Shown in pieces: positions 45,214 through 54,999 of a stretch of 64,000 bases of DNA. The stretch is from positions 4,447,501 through 4,511,500 of the forward strand of contig NZ_CP108393.1 of the NCBI RefSeq assembly GCF_035961655.1, in the 5' to 3' direction. The translations under genes and the position numbers were made by a program. This stretch comes from Streptomyces sp. NBC_01317 (lineage in GTDB: Bacteria; Actinomycetota; Actinomycetes; Streptomycetales; Streptomycetaceae). Within the stretch, counting starts at the first letter, position 1. Each line of letters begins with the position of its first letter. The notes beneath the pieces were generated by a model. It was not told the DNA's origin. It did not search any database and worked only from the letters and a program-made list of their open reading frames with translations.

Positions 45214-46014
45214 ATGCCCCCGGCCAAGAAGCGCATGCGCAAGTACGACCCCGAGAAGATCCGAGCCGCCGTCCTGGCGCAGTTCGCGGCTGTACGGGAA
45301 GCCGTCGCCGGGCTCACCGAAGCGCAGCTGGCCCTGCCGGCCACCGGGCTCGACGGCTGGACGGTACGGGACCTGGCAGCGCACCTCGCGATGGTGGTCG
45401 AGTCGGTCACCCGCGCCGCCGAAGGACCCGAGGTCGCGCCGGGCGGACCGGTGGTCGGACTGGACGAGTGGCCGTTCGCGACGGCCGAGTACGCGGACAG
45501 CATCAGCGAGGACGTACGGGCGCTCGCCGCCTCCGCGCCGGTCGAGGAGGTCTTCGCGCGGGCCGCGGACCGGGTCGCGGCGGCGCTGCCGGAGGCGGCG
45601 GACGAGCGGCTGGTGCCGGTACGGGTCGGGACGATGCGTCTGGCGGACTTCCTGGTCACCCGTACCGTCGAGCTGGTCGTCCACACCGACGACCTGAACC
45701 GCGCGACCGGGCTGGCTGTCCCGTACGACCGCCAGACCCTCGCCGCCTGCACGCGGCTGCTCGCGGACGGGCTCGCGGTGAAGGCGCCCGGGGCGTCGAC
45801 CGAGGTACGGATCCCGCCGTACGCGGTGGTCCAGTGCGTGGCGGGCCCTCGCCACACACGCGGCACCCCACCGAACGTTGTGGAGACGGACCCGCTCACC
45901 TGGATCCGGCTGGCCACGGGCCGTACGACGTGGGCGGCGGCCCTGGAATCGGCGAACGTGAGCGCGAGCGGCGAACGCGCGGACCTGTCCGGCCTGCTCC
46001 CGTTGATGAGTTAG
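45214..46014 (+). CDS. Maleylpyruvate isomerase / mycothiol-dependent (DinB-like) family protein
   Basis: A 266-residue protein. The N-terminal four-helix part (RAAVLAQFAAVREAVAGLTE, LDGWTVRDLAAHLAMVVESV, then VELVVHTDDLNRATG) carries the His residues typical of MDMPI/DinB-like metal sites (AAHLAMV, VVHTDDL). The C-terminal part (TDPLTWIRLATGRTTWAAAL) is sterol-carrier-like. Such enzymes often use mycothiol as cofactor. No pathway gene is adjacent. Confidence 0.85.
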   Translation: MPPAKKRMRKYDPEKIRAAVLAQFAAVREAVAGLTEAQLALPATGLDGWTVRDLAAHLAMVVESVTRAAEGPEVAPGGPVVGLDEWPFATAEYADSISEDVRALAASAPVEEVFARAADRVAAALPEAADERLVPVRVGTMRLADFLVTRTVELVVHTDDLNRATGLAVPYDRQTLAACTRLLADGLAVKAPGASTEVRIPPYAVVQCVAGPRHTRGTPPNVVETDPLTWIRLATGRTTWAAALESANVSASGERADLSGLLPLMS

Positions 46015-46229
46015 CGCAGGTCCGCTTCCGCCGCGAGAGCGACGAGCGCGGTCCACGCGGCGGGGGTCAGCATGAGCACCGGGCCCGTCGGCATCTTGCT
46101 GTCCCGGACGGGGATCAGTCCGGTGGCGGTGAGAGCGGCGGGGGCGAACTCGACGCAGTTGCCGCCGTCGGTGTTGCTGTAGCTCGACTTGATCCACTCC
46201 ACGTGGGGCGTCTCCTGCGAAATGCTCAT
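46011..46229 (-). CDS. DUF397 domain protein
   Basis: A 72-residue protein with the DUF397 signature VEWIKSSYSNTDGGNCVEFA and VRDSKMPTGPVLMLTPAAW. In Streptomyces these short proteins are encoded beside Scr1/WhiJ-like HTH regulators and are thought to act with them. Its start overlaps the regulator stop by 4 bases. Confidence 0.93.
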   Translation of the reverse strand: MSISQETPHVEWIKSSYSNTDGGNCVEFAPAALTATGLIPVRDSKMPTGPVLMLTPAAWTALVALAAEADLR

Positions 46230-47119
46230 GTGGAAAGTGCCTCCATGGGGGATGCGATGAGGGCGCCGGTCTCGCGGGGAGACAGCGCGTTGGCCCTCAT
46301 CACATCGTAGGCCCGGCGGTGCCGGGCCACACTGGCCGCGTCTTCCAGCAACTGGCCCGTGGTGATGCTCTCTTCGTAGGCGACGCTTGTTCCGTTGTCC
46401 AGAGTCAGAAGCGTCAGCGAGCCGCCCAGCAGCGCGTGTGCCCTGTGCCGGAACGGCAGGACCTGGATGATTCCGACCGGACTGTCCACGAGGGGCAACA
46501 GCGCTTCCAGCTGCGCCCGCATCACCTCCGGCGCGCCGATGGTGCGCCGCAGGACGCCCTCGTCCAGGATCACGGACAGGTAGGGCCGAGCCGCTCCTTG
46601 CAGCAGGCTTTGTCGGCCCATGCGCGCCGCGACCTTCTCGCCGATGTCGGCGGGGGTGGACTCGGGGTTGCCCTGCCTGAGGAGTTCGCGCGCGTACGCC
46701 TCCGTCTGGACGAGTCCCGGGACAGTGTGCCCGGAGTACTCCTCGATCGTCACGGCCCGCGCCTCCAACTCCATGCGCCGCCGGTACTTGTCCGGATGGA
46801 CCTCGTTGCGTGCCAGCGCGTACAGCTTCGCGAACAGCCCGTCCGTCCCGAACGCCGCGTCCAGCTTGGCCGCGAGGTCCGGGGCGATCATCGCTTGCGC
46901 CGTCTCGTAGCGGTGCAGCGAACTCCGCGAGTATCTGATGACGGCCGCCAGGTCCTCCAGAGACATCCCAGCCTGTTCGCGCAACCTGCGCATCTCGGAT
47001 CCGAACAGGTGCCGGACCGACCGGTCGGGGGTCAGTTCGCGAGGGCGTGGGGTCATGGGGGCAACCTCGATTCTCTGTGGGCCCTTCGAGACGTCTGAGA
47101 CGTCTGAGACGTCGGTCAC
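46226..47119 (-). CDS. Scr1/WhiJ-like XRE regulator (DUF5753)
   Basis: A 297-residue regulator: HTH at about 35-85 (RRLREQAGMSLEDLAAVIRY then SRSSLHRYETAQA) followed by the DUF5753 domain (EYSGHTVPGLVQTEAYAREL, RMGRQSLLQGAARPYLSVIL, VLRRTIGAPEVMRAQLEALL, IIQVLPFRHRAHALLGGSLT). Paired with DUF397 in a two-gene operon, a common multi-copy Streptomyces arrangement linked to developmental control. The N-terminus before residue 23 (MTDVSDVSDVS) is repetitive. Confidence 0.93.
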   Translation of the reverse strand: MTDVSDVSDVSKGPQRIEVAPMTPRPRELTPDRSVRHLFGSEMRRLREQAGMSLEDLAAVIRYSRSSLHRYETAQAMIAPDLAAKLDAAFGTDGLFAKLYALARNEVHPDKYRRRMELEARAVTIEEYSGHTVPGLVQTEAYARELLRQGNPESTPADIGEKVAARMGRQSLLQGAARPYLSVILDEGVLRRTIGAPEVMRAQLEALLPLVDSPVGIIQVLPFRHRAHALLGGSLTLLTLDNGTSVAYEESITTGQLLEDAASVARHRRAYDVMRANALSPRETGALIASPMEALST

Positions 47120-47248
47120 TCAGGATCGTAGGCAGGGGCGCTGCCCCATTTCATACGGATGGTGACTCTGTGGTCACGGAGAGGGTTCTCGCGCCGGGGC
47201 GCCCCCACCCGCACGGAACCGTCCGTCCGTGTGATCCGTCCCACCCCC

Positions 47249-48076
47249 ATGCAGAAACAGCAGAGCACCGCAGTCACCGCCATCACCGCACTCGCGCTGC
47301 TCACCCTGGCGGCGTGCGGTACGGAGACCAGTTCGGGTACGAGGACGGGAGCGTCGGGCGACGACGCCTCCGTGCGGGAGTCGGCGCTCACCGGTGTGCG
47401 CTGGAACGTGGAGAGCGTGACGGTCGACGGGAGAAGGACCGCCGGGGCGGCGGGGACCTCCCTGGAGTTCGGCGACACGACGCAGGCGACGCTGGCCACC
47501 GGCTGTGACGAGTACGAGGTGGACGTGTCCGTCGCGGACGACACGGTGGCCGTGGGCAAGAAGCGGATGACGGCGACCGCCGATTGTGTGCTGAACCTCG
47601 ACGCTCTGGACAAGGCGCTGGACGCGGCCTTCACGGGGAAGCTCACGTCGAAGGTGACCGGCGACCGGCTCACGCTGACCTCCTCCGACGGCGACGTCCT
47701 CGCCCTGACCAGCGGACCTCCCGCGCCCCTGACCGGCACGAAGTGGACCGTGAACGCCCTGGCCTCGGACGGGAGCGCCGCCCGCCTGCCGGCCGGGACG
47801 GACGGTTCGGCGTCCTTCACGCTGGGCACCGACGGTTCCGTACAGGGCAATCTGGGCTGCAACGGATTCGGCGCCAGGGCGAAGGTCTCCGGCGACACCA
47901 TCACGTTCAGCCGGGTGATCTCGACAAAAATGGCCTGTACAGGCCCTCGGTCGGCGGTCGAGAAGCACTTGTTGAAGGTCCTGCGCGGCAAGGTCACGTA
48001 TGAGGTCAACCACGGTGGGCTGTGGCTGACCGGGGTGGACGGCGGACTCGCCGCACTGCCCGCCTCGAAGGCCTAG
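47249..48076 (+). CDS. META-domain lipoprotein
   Basis: A 275-residue exported lipoprotein. Signal peptide with lipobox LTLAAC (Cys near 21). Two META/HslJ-like beta domains: about 50-145 (LTGVRWNVESVTVDGRR) and 165-270 (LTGTKWTVNALASDGSAARL, then GCNGFGARAKVSGDTITFSR). META domains occur in heat-shock and secretion-linked proteins; the role here is unknown. ATG 47249 has no clear ribosome site; ATG 47159 is an alternative that would hide the signal peptide. Confidence 0.85.
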   Translation: MQKQQSTAVTAITALALLTLAACGTETSSGTRTGASGDDASVRESALTGVRWNVESVTVDGRRTAGAAGTSLEFGDTTQATLATGCDEYEVDVSVADDTVAVGKKRMTATADCVLNLDALDKALDAAFTGKLTSKVTGDRLTLTSSDGDVLALTSGPPAPLTGTKWTVNALASDGSAARLPAGTDGSASFTLGTDGSVQGNLGCNGFGARAKVSGDTITFSRVISTKMACTGPRSAVEKHLLKVLRGKVTYEVNHGGLWLTGVDGGLAALPASKA

Positions 48077-48231
48077 ACACCGCCTGCCACGGCCTCCGTA
48101 CCGGCCGGACGGGCCGCCGGAACCCACCCGCGCCCGTTCACCGGCCACCTCTGCCCGGCTACGTAAAGAAGCGAAAGCATCACGGAACGTACGGTCCGCA
48201 GGGGCGGTATCCGGCCACGTCCCATCCCCAA

Positions 48232-48261
48232 TTCGGACCAGTGGTCGATCTCGCCTACACT
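48232..48261 (+). promoter_or_regulatory. Candidate purF promoter with (near-)leaderless start
   Basis: TTCGGA (48232-48237) and TACACT (48256-48261) are spaced by 18 bp. The -10 ends 7 bases before the purF GTG, and no ribosome site precedes that GTG, so the mRNA may be leaderless. Confidence 0.5.
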
Positions 48262-48268
48262 CGGTGGC

Positions 48269-49792
48269 GTGCCTCGTGGTGATGGACGACTCAACCACGA
48301 CCTGCTCCCCGGTGAGAAAGGCCCCCAGGACGCGTGTGGCGTCTTCGGAGTCTGGGCCCCGGGCGAAGAGGTCGCCAAGCTCACCTATTTCGGACTGTAT
48401 GCCCTACAGCACCGTGGACAGGAGTCCGCGGGCATCGCAGTGAGCAACGGGTCCCAAATCCTGGTTTTCAAGGACATGGGCCTTGTCTCACAGGTCTTCG
48501 ACGAAACGTCCCTCGGCTCCCTCCTCGGCCATATCGCGGTGGGCCATGCCCGCTACTCCACCACCGGAGCCTCGGTGTGGGAGAACGCGCAGCCGACCTT
48601 CCGGGCGACGGCCCACGGCTCGATAGCGCTCGGTCACAACGGGAACCTGGTCAACACCGCCCAGCTCGCCGAGATGGTCGCCGACCTCCCCAAGGAAAAC
48701 GGCCGGCCCACGCGCGTGGCCGCCACCAACGACACCGACCTGGTCACGGCGCTCCTCGCCGGCCAGACGGACGACGACGGCAAGCCACTCACGGTCGAGG
48801 AAGCCGCCGCCAAGATCCTGCCCGACGTGCAGGGCGCCTTCTCGCTCGTCTTCATGGACGAGCACACCCTCTACGCCGCCCGTGACCCGCAGGGCATCCG
48901 CCCGCTTGTCCTCGGCCGGCTGGAGCGCGGCTGGGTCGTCGCCTCCGAGGGCGCCGCCCTCGACATCTGCGGCGCCTCCTTCGTCCGCGAGATCGAGCCC
49001 GGTGAGCTGATCGCCATCGACGAGAACGGTCTGCGGACCCAGCGATTCGCGGAAGCGAAGCCCAAGGGCTGTGTCTTCGAGTACGTCTACCTGGCGCGTC
49101 CCGACACGGACATCGCCGGTCGGAACGTGTATCTGTCCCGCGTGGAAATGGGCCGGAAACTCGCGAAAGAAGCGCCCGTCGAGGCCGATCTGGTCATAGC
49201 GACCCCGGAGTCCGGCACCCCGGCCGCCATCGGTTACGCCGAGGCGAGCGGAATCCCGTACGGCTCGGGACTCGTCAAGAACGCCTATGTCGGCCGGACC
49301 TTCATCCAGCCGTCCCAGACCATCCGCCAGCTGGGCATCCGGCTGAAGCTCAACCCCCTCAAGGAAGTCATCCGGGGCAAGCGCCTGGTGGTCGTGGACG
49401 ACTCGATCGTCCGCGGCAACACCCAGCGGGCGCTGGTCAAGATGCTCCGCGAGGCGGGCGCCGCCGAGGTCCACATCCGGATCTCGTCCCCGCCGGTCAA
49501 GTGGCCGTGCTTCTTCGGCATCGACTTCGCGACCCGCGCCGAGCTGATCGCCAACGGCATGACGATCGACGAGATCGGTGTCTCGCTGGGCGCCGACTCC
49601 CTCTCGTACATCTCCCTCGACGGGATGATCGAGGCGACCACCATCGCCAAGCCGAACCTCTGCCGTGCCTGCTTCGACGGCGAGTACCCGATGGATCTCC
49701 CCGATCCCGAGCTGCTCGGCAAGCAGCTGCTGGAGACCGAGCTGGCGGCGGGACCGGCCAACGCGGCCGCCGAGGCGCTCCGCCGCCCGTAG
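48269..49792 (+). CDS. purF: Amidophosphoribosyltransferase
   Basis: A 507-residue enzyme for the committed step of purine synthesis (PRPP plus glutamine to phosphoribosylamine). A short propeptide precedes the catalytic Cys in QDACGVFGVW. Glutaminase motifs: GLYALQHRGQESAGI, GHARYSTTG, FRATAHGSIALGHNGNLVN. PRPP-binding loop: RLVVVDDSIVRGNT. C-terminal Cys residues (KWPCFFGIDF, NLCRACFDGEYP) fit the Fe-S type. Followed 101 bp later by purM. Confidence 0.97.
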   Translation: MPRGDGRLNHDLLPGEKGPQDACGVFGVWAPGEEVAKLTYFGLYALQHRGQESAGIAVSNGSQILVFKDMGLVSQVFDETSLGSLLGHIAVGHARYSTTGASVWENAQPTFRATAHGSIALGHNGNLVNTAQLAEMVADLPKENGRPTRVAATNDTDLVTALLAGQTDDDGKPLTVEEAAAKILPDVQGAFSLVFMDEHTLYAARDPQGIRPLVLGRLERGWVVASEGAALDICGASFVREIEPGELIAIDENGLRTQRFAEAKPKGCVFEYVYLARPDTDIAGRNVYLSRVEMGRKLAKEAPVEADLVIATPESGTPAAIGYAEASGIPYGSGLVKNAYVGRTFIQPSQTIRQLGIRLKLNPLKEVIRGKRLVVVDDSIVRGNTQRALVKMLREAGAAEVHIRISSPPVKWPCFFGIDFATRAELIANGMTIDEIGVSLGADSLSYISLDGMIEATTIAKPNLCRACFDGEYPMDLPDPELLGKQLLETELAAGPANAAAEALRRP

Positions 49793-49880
49793 GTCCGCAA
49801 CCCGTATGTCCGCCATCCGTAGGTCCGCCCTCCGTAGGACGACCGGTTCCGCATCCGTATGACGACCGCATGACGACAGG
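49793..49880. repeat. Imperfect CCGTAGGTCCGC repeats between purF and purM
   Basis: Five or so degenerate 12-16-bp repeats (CCGTAGGTCCG, CCGTATGTCCG, CCGTAGGACGA, CCGTATGACGA) fill most of the spacer. Role unknown. Confidence 0.7.
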
Positions 49881-49893
49881 AAAGTACTCAGCC

Positions 49894-50964
49894 ATGTCCG
49901 ATACGACCACTGGTGCCAGCTACGCGGCCGCGGGCGTCGACATCGAAGCCGGTGACCGCGCGGTCGAGCTGATGAAGGAGTGGGTGAAGAAGACGAGGCG
50001 CCCCGAGGTCCTCGGCGGCCTCGGCGGTTTCGCCGGCCTCTTCGACGCCTCCGCCCTCAAGCGCTACGAGCGGCCGCTCCTCGCCTCCGCCACCGATGGC
50101 GTCGGTACGAAGGTCGACCTGGCGCGCAAGATGGGCGTGTACGACACGATCGGCCACGATCTGGTCGGCATGGTCGTGGACGACCTGGTCGTCTGCGGCG
50201 CCGAGCCGCTCTTCATGACCGACTACATCTGTGTCGGCAAGGTCCACCCCGAGCGGGTCGCCGCCATCGTCAAGGGCATCGCGGAGGGCTGCGTCCTGGC
50301 CGGCTGCGCGCTGGTCGGCGGCGAGACGGCCGAACACCCGGGACTGCTCGGCGAGGACGACTTCGACGTCGCCGGCGCCGGTACGGGTGTGGTCGAGGCG
50401 GACCAGCTGCTGGGCGCGGATCGTATCCGTACGGGTGACGCGGTGATCGCGATGGCGTCCTCCGGTCTTCACTCCAACGGGTACTCGCTGGTCCGGCACG
50501 TGGTCTTCGACCGGGCCGGCTGGTCGCTGGACCGCGAGGTCCCGGAGTTCGGCCGCACGCTCGGCGAGGAACTGCTGGAGCCCACGAAGATCTACTCGCT
50601 CGACTGCCTGGCGCTCACCAGGACCACCGAGGTGCACGCGTTCAGCCATGTCACCGGCGGCGGTCTCGCGGCGAACCTCGCCCGGGTCGTCCCCGACGCG
50701 CTGCACGCCCGGGTGGACCGCTCGACCTGGACGCCCGACGCGGTCTTCGACGTCGTCGGCCGCGCCGGGAACGTGGAGCGGCTCGAACTGGAGAAGACGC
50801 TCAACATGGGCGTCGGCATGATCGCCGTCGTCCCCGCGGAGTCCGTCGACACGGCCCTGACCACCCTCGCCGACCGGGGCGTGCGCGCCTGGGTCGCGGG
50901 CGAGATCACCGAGCGCGGCGGCCACGCGACCGGCGCGGCACTGTCCGGTGACTACGCGAGCTGA
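49894..50964 (+). CDS. purM: AIR synthetase
   Basis: A 356-residue enzyme that closes the imidazole ring of FGAM to AIR. ATG 49894 (AGGAAAG 11 bases upstream) is preferred; ATG 49870 is possible. Motifs: YERPLLASATDGVGTKVDLA, GHDLVGMVVDDLVVCGAEPL, LVGGETAEHPG, ASSGLHSNGYSLVR, HVTGGGLAANLARVVP. Downstream of purF, likely cotranscribed. Confidence 0.97.
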   Translation: MSDTTTGASYAAAGVDIEAGDRAVELMKEWVKKTRRPEVLGGLGGFAGLFDASALKRYERPLLASATDGVGTKVDLARKMGVYDTIGHDLVGMVVDDLVVCGAEPLFMTDYICVGKVHPERVAAIVKGIAEGCVLAGCALVGGETAEHPGLLGEDDFDVAGAGTGVVEADQLLGADRIRTGDAVIAMASSGLHSNGYSLVRHVVFDRAGWSLDREVPEFGRTLGEELLEPTKIYSLDCLALTRTTEVHAFSHVTGGGLAANLARVVPDALHARVDRSTWTPDAVFDVVGRAGNVERLELEKTLNMGVGMIAVVPAESVDTALTTLADRGVRAWVAGEITERGGHATGAALSGDYAS

Positions 50965-51055
50965 GGCCGACCTACGCGAGCTGACGCCCGGGGCCGGTCA
51001 GGAACCGGCCACTGCGCGGGCCACTACACGGCCGGTACGGCACCGGGCAGCACAG

Positions 51056-51092
51056 AACCCGGTCCGGGACCGAAGTCCTGGACCGGGTCGGT
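51056..51092. terminator. Hairpin between purM and the DUF3073 gene
   Basis: ACCCGGTCC and GGACCGGGT pair across a short loop in the convergent spacer, so it could stop both genes. Confidence 0.55.
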
Positions 51093-51159
51093 GAGAACCG
51101 CCGGAGAGTTCCGGAGATACGCGGACGCCGGAGGTACGGACGTCAAGCGGGTACGGACG

Positions 51160-51411
51160 TCAAGCGCCGCGGCGCTGCGCCGAGGGCCCGGACTCGTCGT
51201 CCTCGTCCTCGTCGTCGTTGTACCGATCCGCATACTGTGCGTAAGGGTCATCTTCCTCGTCGTCATCCTCGAACGGCTCCGCGTTCGGTGGCTGACTCGT
51301 AGGTGATGCGCCCAGCTCGTTGGCCAGACGCGACAGATCTGTCCCGCCGCTGTTGTACTTCAGCTGGCGGGCGACCTTCGTCTGCTTGGCCTTGGCCCGG
51401 CCGCGCCCCAT
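51160..51411 (-). CDS. DUF3073 domain protein
   Basis: An 83-residue protein; ATG 51411 with GAGGGGG upstream. MGRGRAKAKQTKVARQLKYN then SGGTDLSRLANEL is the DUF3073 pattern, followed by a highly acidic tail (FEDDDEEDDPYAQYADRYND). Small, conserved in actinobacteria, basic head and acidic tail, function unknown. The upstream gap 51412-51690 shows no gene. Confidence 0.93.
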   Translation of the reverse strand: MGRGRAKAKQTKVARQLKYNSGGTDLSRLANELGASPTSQPPNAEPFEDDDEEDDPYAQYADRYNDDEDEDDESGPSAQRRGA

Positions 51412-51690
51412 GGCTCGACCCCCTCGGTGACGGGGCTCGACGGCCCCAGAGTCTTGACACGCGTTCATAATTCAGAACGAGCTCTCCGCGGAGAGACCCG
51501 TCCGTAGGCTTCAACGGTACCTGCTTCCGCGGCCATACGGTACGCCGCCCGCAGGACGCGCCTCGGCTCCGGACCTGCGAAGCGCGCCGTCCTCGCTGGT
51601 CAGCTGCGATTTTAACCTCTTATTGAGGGGCGACCCGCCGACCGGGGGTGAGTCTCGTCTCCCCGCAGGGGTACGGCCGCCCCTCCACGC

Positions 51691-52773
51691 TCACGAGGGG
51701 CGGGCTTCGGCCATCCGGTGCTCGGCGATCCTGTCGGCCGCGGCGGCCGGCGGAATCCCGTCCTCCTTCGCACGTGCGAAGATGGAAAGAGTGGTGTCGA
51801 AGATCTTCGCGGCCTTGGTACGGCACCGCTCGAAGTCGAACCCGTTCAGCTCGTCGGCGACCTGGATGACCCCGCCCGCGTTCACCACGTAGTCGGGCGC
51901 GTAGAGGATCCCGCGGTCGGCGAGGTCCTTCTCGACCCCCGGGTGGGCGAGCTGGTTGTTGGCCGCCCCGCACACCACCGTCGCGGTGAGGGCGGGCACG
52001 GTCACGTCGTCCAGCACGCCGCCGAGCGCGCAGGGCGCGTAGATGTCCAGGCCTTCGGTACGGACCAGCGCGTCGGTGTCCGCGACCACGGTGACCTCCG
52101 GGTAGAGGTCCGTGAGGCGCCGTACGGACTCGTCCCGCACGTCCGTGACCACCACCCGCGCCCCGTCCTGGAGCAGGTGCCCGACCAGGTGGTGCCCCAC
52201 CTTGCCGACGCCCGCGACGCCCACGGTCCTGCCGCGCAGCGACGGGTCGCCCCACTGATGCTCGGCGCTCGCCCGCATGCCCTGGAAGACCCCGAAGGCC
52301 GTCAGCACGGACGAGTCGCCGGCGCCGCCGTTCTCCGGGGAGCGGCCGGTGGTCCAGCGGCACTCGCGCGCCACCACGTCCATGTCCGCCACGTACGTGC
52401 CGACGTCGCAGGCCGTCACGTACCGGCCGCCGAGCGAGGCCACGAACCGCCCGTACGCGAGAAGCAGTTCCTCCGTCTTGATCTGCTCCGGGTCGCCGAT
52501 GATCACGGCCTTGCCGCCGCCGTGGTCGAGACCGGCCAGGGCGTTCTTGTACGACATGCCCCGGGAGAGGTTCAGCGCGTCGGCGACGGCCTCCTCGTCG
52601 GAGGCGTACGGGTAGAAGCGGGTACCGCCCAGGCCGGGGCCCAGGGCGGTCGAGTGGAGGGCGATGACGGCCTTGAGGCCGCTGCGGCGGTCCTGGCAGA
52701 GCACGACCTGCTCATGGCCACCCTGCTCCGATCGGAACAGGGTGTGCAGGACGCCGTCGGTCACATCGGTCAC
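51691..52773 (-). CDS. vdh: Valine (Glu/Leu/Phe/Val-type) dehydrogenase
   Basis: A 360-residue NAD-dependent amino-acid dehydrogenase; GTG 52773 with GGGAG 8 bases upstream. Substrate domain: [40 protein letters not shown] (catalytic Lys) and [14 protein letters not shown]. Rossmann domain: [32 protein letters not shown]. It deaminates branched-chain amino acids, feeding acyl-CoA precursors for polyketides. Adjacent to bldC, where vdh is found in Streptomyces. Confidence 0.93.
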   Translation of the reverse strand: MTDVTDGVLHTLFRSEQGGHEQVVLCQDRRSGLKAVIALHSTALGPGLGGTRFYPYASDEEAVADALNLSRGMSYKNALAGLDHGGGKAVIIGDPEQIKTEELLLAYGRFVASLGGRYVTACDVGTYVADMDVVARECRWTTGRSPENGGAGDSSVLTAFGVFQGMRASAEHQWGDPSLRGRTVGVAGVGKVGHHLVGHLLQDGARVVVTDVRDESVRRLTDLYPEVTVVADTDALVRTEGLDIYAPCALGGVLDDVTVPALTATVVCGAANNQLAHPGVEKDLADRGILYAPDYVVNAGGVIQVADELNGFDFERCRTKAAKIFDTTLSIFARAKEDGIPPAAAADRIAEHRMAEARPS

Positions 52774-52927
52774 GGTGGTGACTCCCAAGGTACGAAGCGG
52801 CGGAAAGCCCCTCCGGCGGGTGGGGAGGGACCAGTTGGGCACGAGGGTAAGTCCCCCGGGCGGCGTGGTTCGGCCGCAGTGCCCAGGATCACCCTCCCGG
52901 GGGGTGCGGGCATGGGACGATCCCGTC

Positions 52928-53767
52928 ATGCCGGCGGTGTCTTCTGTACTTGTCCCTTACGCGTCCTACCTGCGGGTGTACGAGCCGCTGGCCGCCTTTC
53001 CCGAGCCCGAACGGAGCCACTGGGCGCGATATGCCCGGCGGGACCGTACGCCGACCGCACAGGACGAACTACGGCGTTCCCTGGCCGACTTGCTGCCCAC
53101 GCCGCCCGTCCCCGTACCGGTCCACGAGAGCGGTGACGCCTTCGTGACGGAAGTCGACGGTGTGGTGTGCGTCTGCCCGTGGCGGACCCGGCTGCGCGGC
53201 TGGCTGGCGCTGGAGGAGCTGGCGGACGTCCTGCCGCTGCCGCTGCTGGACGCCGTGCTGCCGCCGGTCGTACGCGGGCAGGCGGCGGCGGACTACGAGC
53301 GCTGGCGGGACCGGAACCCGGACGCGCGGCCGTGGATCAGGACGGCGGTCTGGCAGGTGCCGGTGCGCTGGTTCACGCTGTTCTCGGACGCCGAGCGGCT
53401 GTACGAGGCGGCCGGCGACGGCGCGCCCGTGATGCGCTACCGGACCGAGATGGTGCAGGCGCGGCGGCGGCTGGCCCGCGCGCTCAGGACGCTGCGGGAG
53501 TCGGTCGACGACGGGCCGCTGATCGACGGTCTGGTGGACGTCGGGCGGTGGCTGGAGGAGTTCCACCCGCGCTCGCTGGTCGAGCTGGACTACGGCGGCC
53601 TCGTGTACGTCCTGTCGGAGGCGCAGCTGGCGGGGGACCGCTCGGCGGCCGACGTGGCGGCCGGGATCGCGGCGCTGCGGGACGGGGACGGCGCGGGCGC
53701 GGGGGAGGCGTACGGGCGGCTCACCGAGCGCTGGAAGGCGATCCGGGACATGCAGTTCGCGAACTGA
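52928..53767 (+). CDS. Conserved actinobacterial protein of unknown function
   Basis: A 279-residue protein from ATG 52928, divergent from vdh. Recognisable features: N-terminus [31 protein letters not shown] [20 protein letters not shown], and [20 protein letters not shown]. It looks soluble and helical with many Arg/Glu. I recall it as conserved between vdh and bldC in Streptomyces but know no function. Confidence 0.8.
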   Translation: MPAVSSVLVPYASYLRVYEPLAAFPEPERSHWARYARRDRTPTAQDELRRSLADLLPTPPVPVPVHESGDAFVTEVDGVVCVCPWRTRLRGWLALEELADVLPLPLLDAVLPPVVRGQAAADYERWRDRNPDARPWIRTAVWQVPVRWFTLFSDAERLYEAAGDGAPVMRYRTEMVQARRRLARALRTLRESVDDGPLIDGLVDVGRWLEEFHPRSLVELDYGGLVYVLSEAQLAGDRSAADVAAGIAALRDGDGAGAGEAYGRLTERWKAIRDMQFAN

Positions 53768-54365
53768 CGCGCCCGGCGGACTCCACGCGCCTTTCACACG
53801 CCGCGCGGAACGGGGCGCGCCCCTTGGTTCGGGCAGGGGTTCGGACAATGGTCCGGACAGGGGCGAGCAGAGGTTCAGACAGGTCTGGACATGACCGTAC
53901 CTGTCCGGGCCGGAAGTCCCGATACGGGCCTATGCCTCTCAAGCGTGACGGACCGCACTAACGGGGCTCTTGCGCCCATCACCCCTCCTCGTGTCAAAAT
54001 AGGACAAGGAGTCCGGGGAGGGCTCCTTCCGTCTCCTTCCGTCCAAGTCGGGGCGGAATGCTCAGCATTGCACGCTATGCGGGGGGTGTTGGTGACTCCC
54101 GATGACTCTGTGACTGATCGTCACTGGGGCATGACTGTCCGCTATGGCATGGTCCATCGGCTTCCGCCGCTGATGAACACCTCAGAGGGCAATTCCATCG
54201 GTTTGGCCGACGTGGCTGGACGGATGGTGTAGTTGTAGTGCCGAGGACAAGCCGTTCGTCCTATAACCGACTCGGCCCGCGTCTGCCATTTCGGGCAACG
54301 TGGGTCAAGGTGCAGAATTTAGAGGAAAGAACCGAGATGGTTCGGTTCTCCCGAGGAGGCCGCTC
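53768..54365. other. Upstream region of bldC, no gene
   Basis: A 598-bp gap. An open frame at 53891-54232 has no ribosome site and unusual codon use. The stretch 53985-54330 is less GC-rich than its surroundings and should hold the bldC promoter and leader; no promoter could be assigned with confidence. Confidence 0.5.
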
Positions 54366-54572
54366 ATGACCGCTCGCACCCCTGACGCCGAGCCGCTGCT
54401 GACCCCGGCTGAGGTTGCCACGATGTTCCGTGTGGACCCGAAGACGGTCACACGCTGGGCAAAGGCCGGCAAGCTCACGTCCATCCGCACGCTCGGTGGG
54501 CATCGCCGGTATCGCGAGGCAGAGGTTCGCGCACTGCTTGCGGGTATTCCGCAGCAGCGCAGCGAGGCCTGA
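54366..54572 (+). CDS. bldC: Developmental regulator BldC
   Basis: A 68-residue MerR-like DNA-binding protein without effector domain; ATG 54366 behind GAGGAGG. LLTPAEVATMFRVDPKTVTR WAKAGKLTSIRTLGGHRRYR is the winged-helix HTH I recognise as BldC. It binds direct repeats cooperatively and delays sporulation in Streptomyces. Monocistronic, followed by a strong terminator. Its presence supports assignment to Streptomyces. Confidence 0.97.
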   Translation: MTARTPDAEPLLTPAEVATMFRVDPKTVTRWAKAGKLTSIRTLGGHRRYREAEVRALLAGIPQQRSEA

Positions 54573-54729
54573 CCAACCGATCAGGGCTCAACCACCTGAC
54601 CTCACCGTCAGGGACCGACCAACCAGGGAACAGCCGGGCCCCCAACTCGGTCTCCCGCCCCCATAGCTCCACACGACGGGCGCCTGCCCCAACAGGCTCC
54701 ATGCCCTCACCATGCGGGCAAGTCGTCGG

Positions 54730-54766
54730 CCGCGCTGGACTCCGCCGAGTTCAGCGCGGTCTTTTT
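54730..54766 (+). terminator. Rho-independent terminator downstream of bldC
   Basis: A GC-rich 12-13-bp stem (CCGCGCTGGACTC/GAGTTCAGCGCGG) followed by TCTTTTT, a classical intrinsic terminator. Confidence 0.9.
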
Positions 54767-54851
54767 GTGCCCCGGGAAGGGGCTGTCCGACCCCTGTCGG
54801 CACGCTGTGTGGAGGGTGGGGCTGATGCTTCTGGAGGGGTTCGGAGGGGGG

Positions 54852-54863
54852 TGCAATTGCACA
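54852..54863. promoter_or_regulatory. Perfect palindrome GTGCAATTGCAC
   Basis: A 12-bp perfect palindrome next to an AT-rich patch (54864-54880) in the gap 54573-54999, between bldC and a small minus-strand gene. It could be an operator; no bound protein is inferable. The rest of the gap shows no gene. Confidence 0.4.
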
Positions 54864-54999
54864 TATTAAATTGCCGGATTGTAGGGCGGGCGTAAGTGAC
54901 CCTCTGGTAGAAAATGGTTCGGTGACTCCCGTCACACTTCTTGGGCCTTGCCAACGACGGTTCGGCACCTGCCCCGATCGCCATGATTCAGTCCTGGAG

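Noticed and set aside
53891-54232. Open frame of 113 codons upstream of bldC
   Set aside because: No ribosome site, codon use unlike neighbours, no family; more likely promoter and leader DNA.
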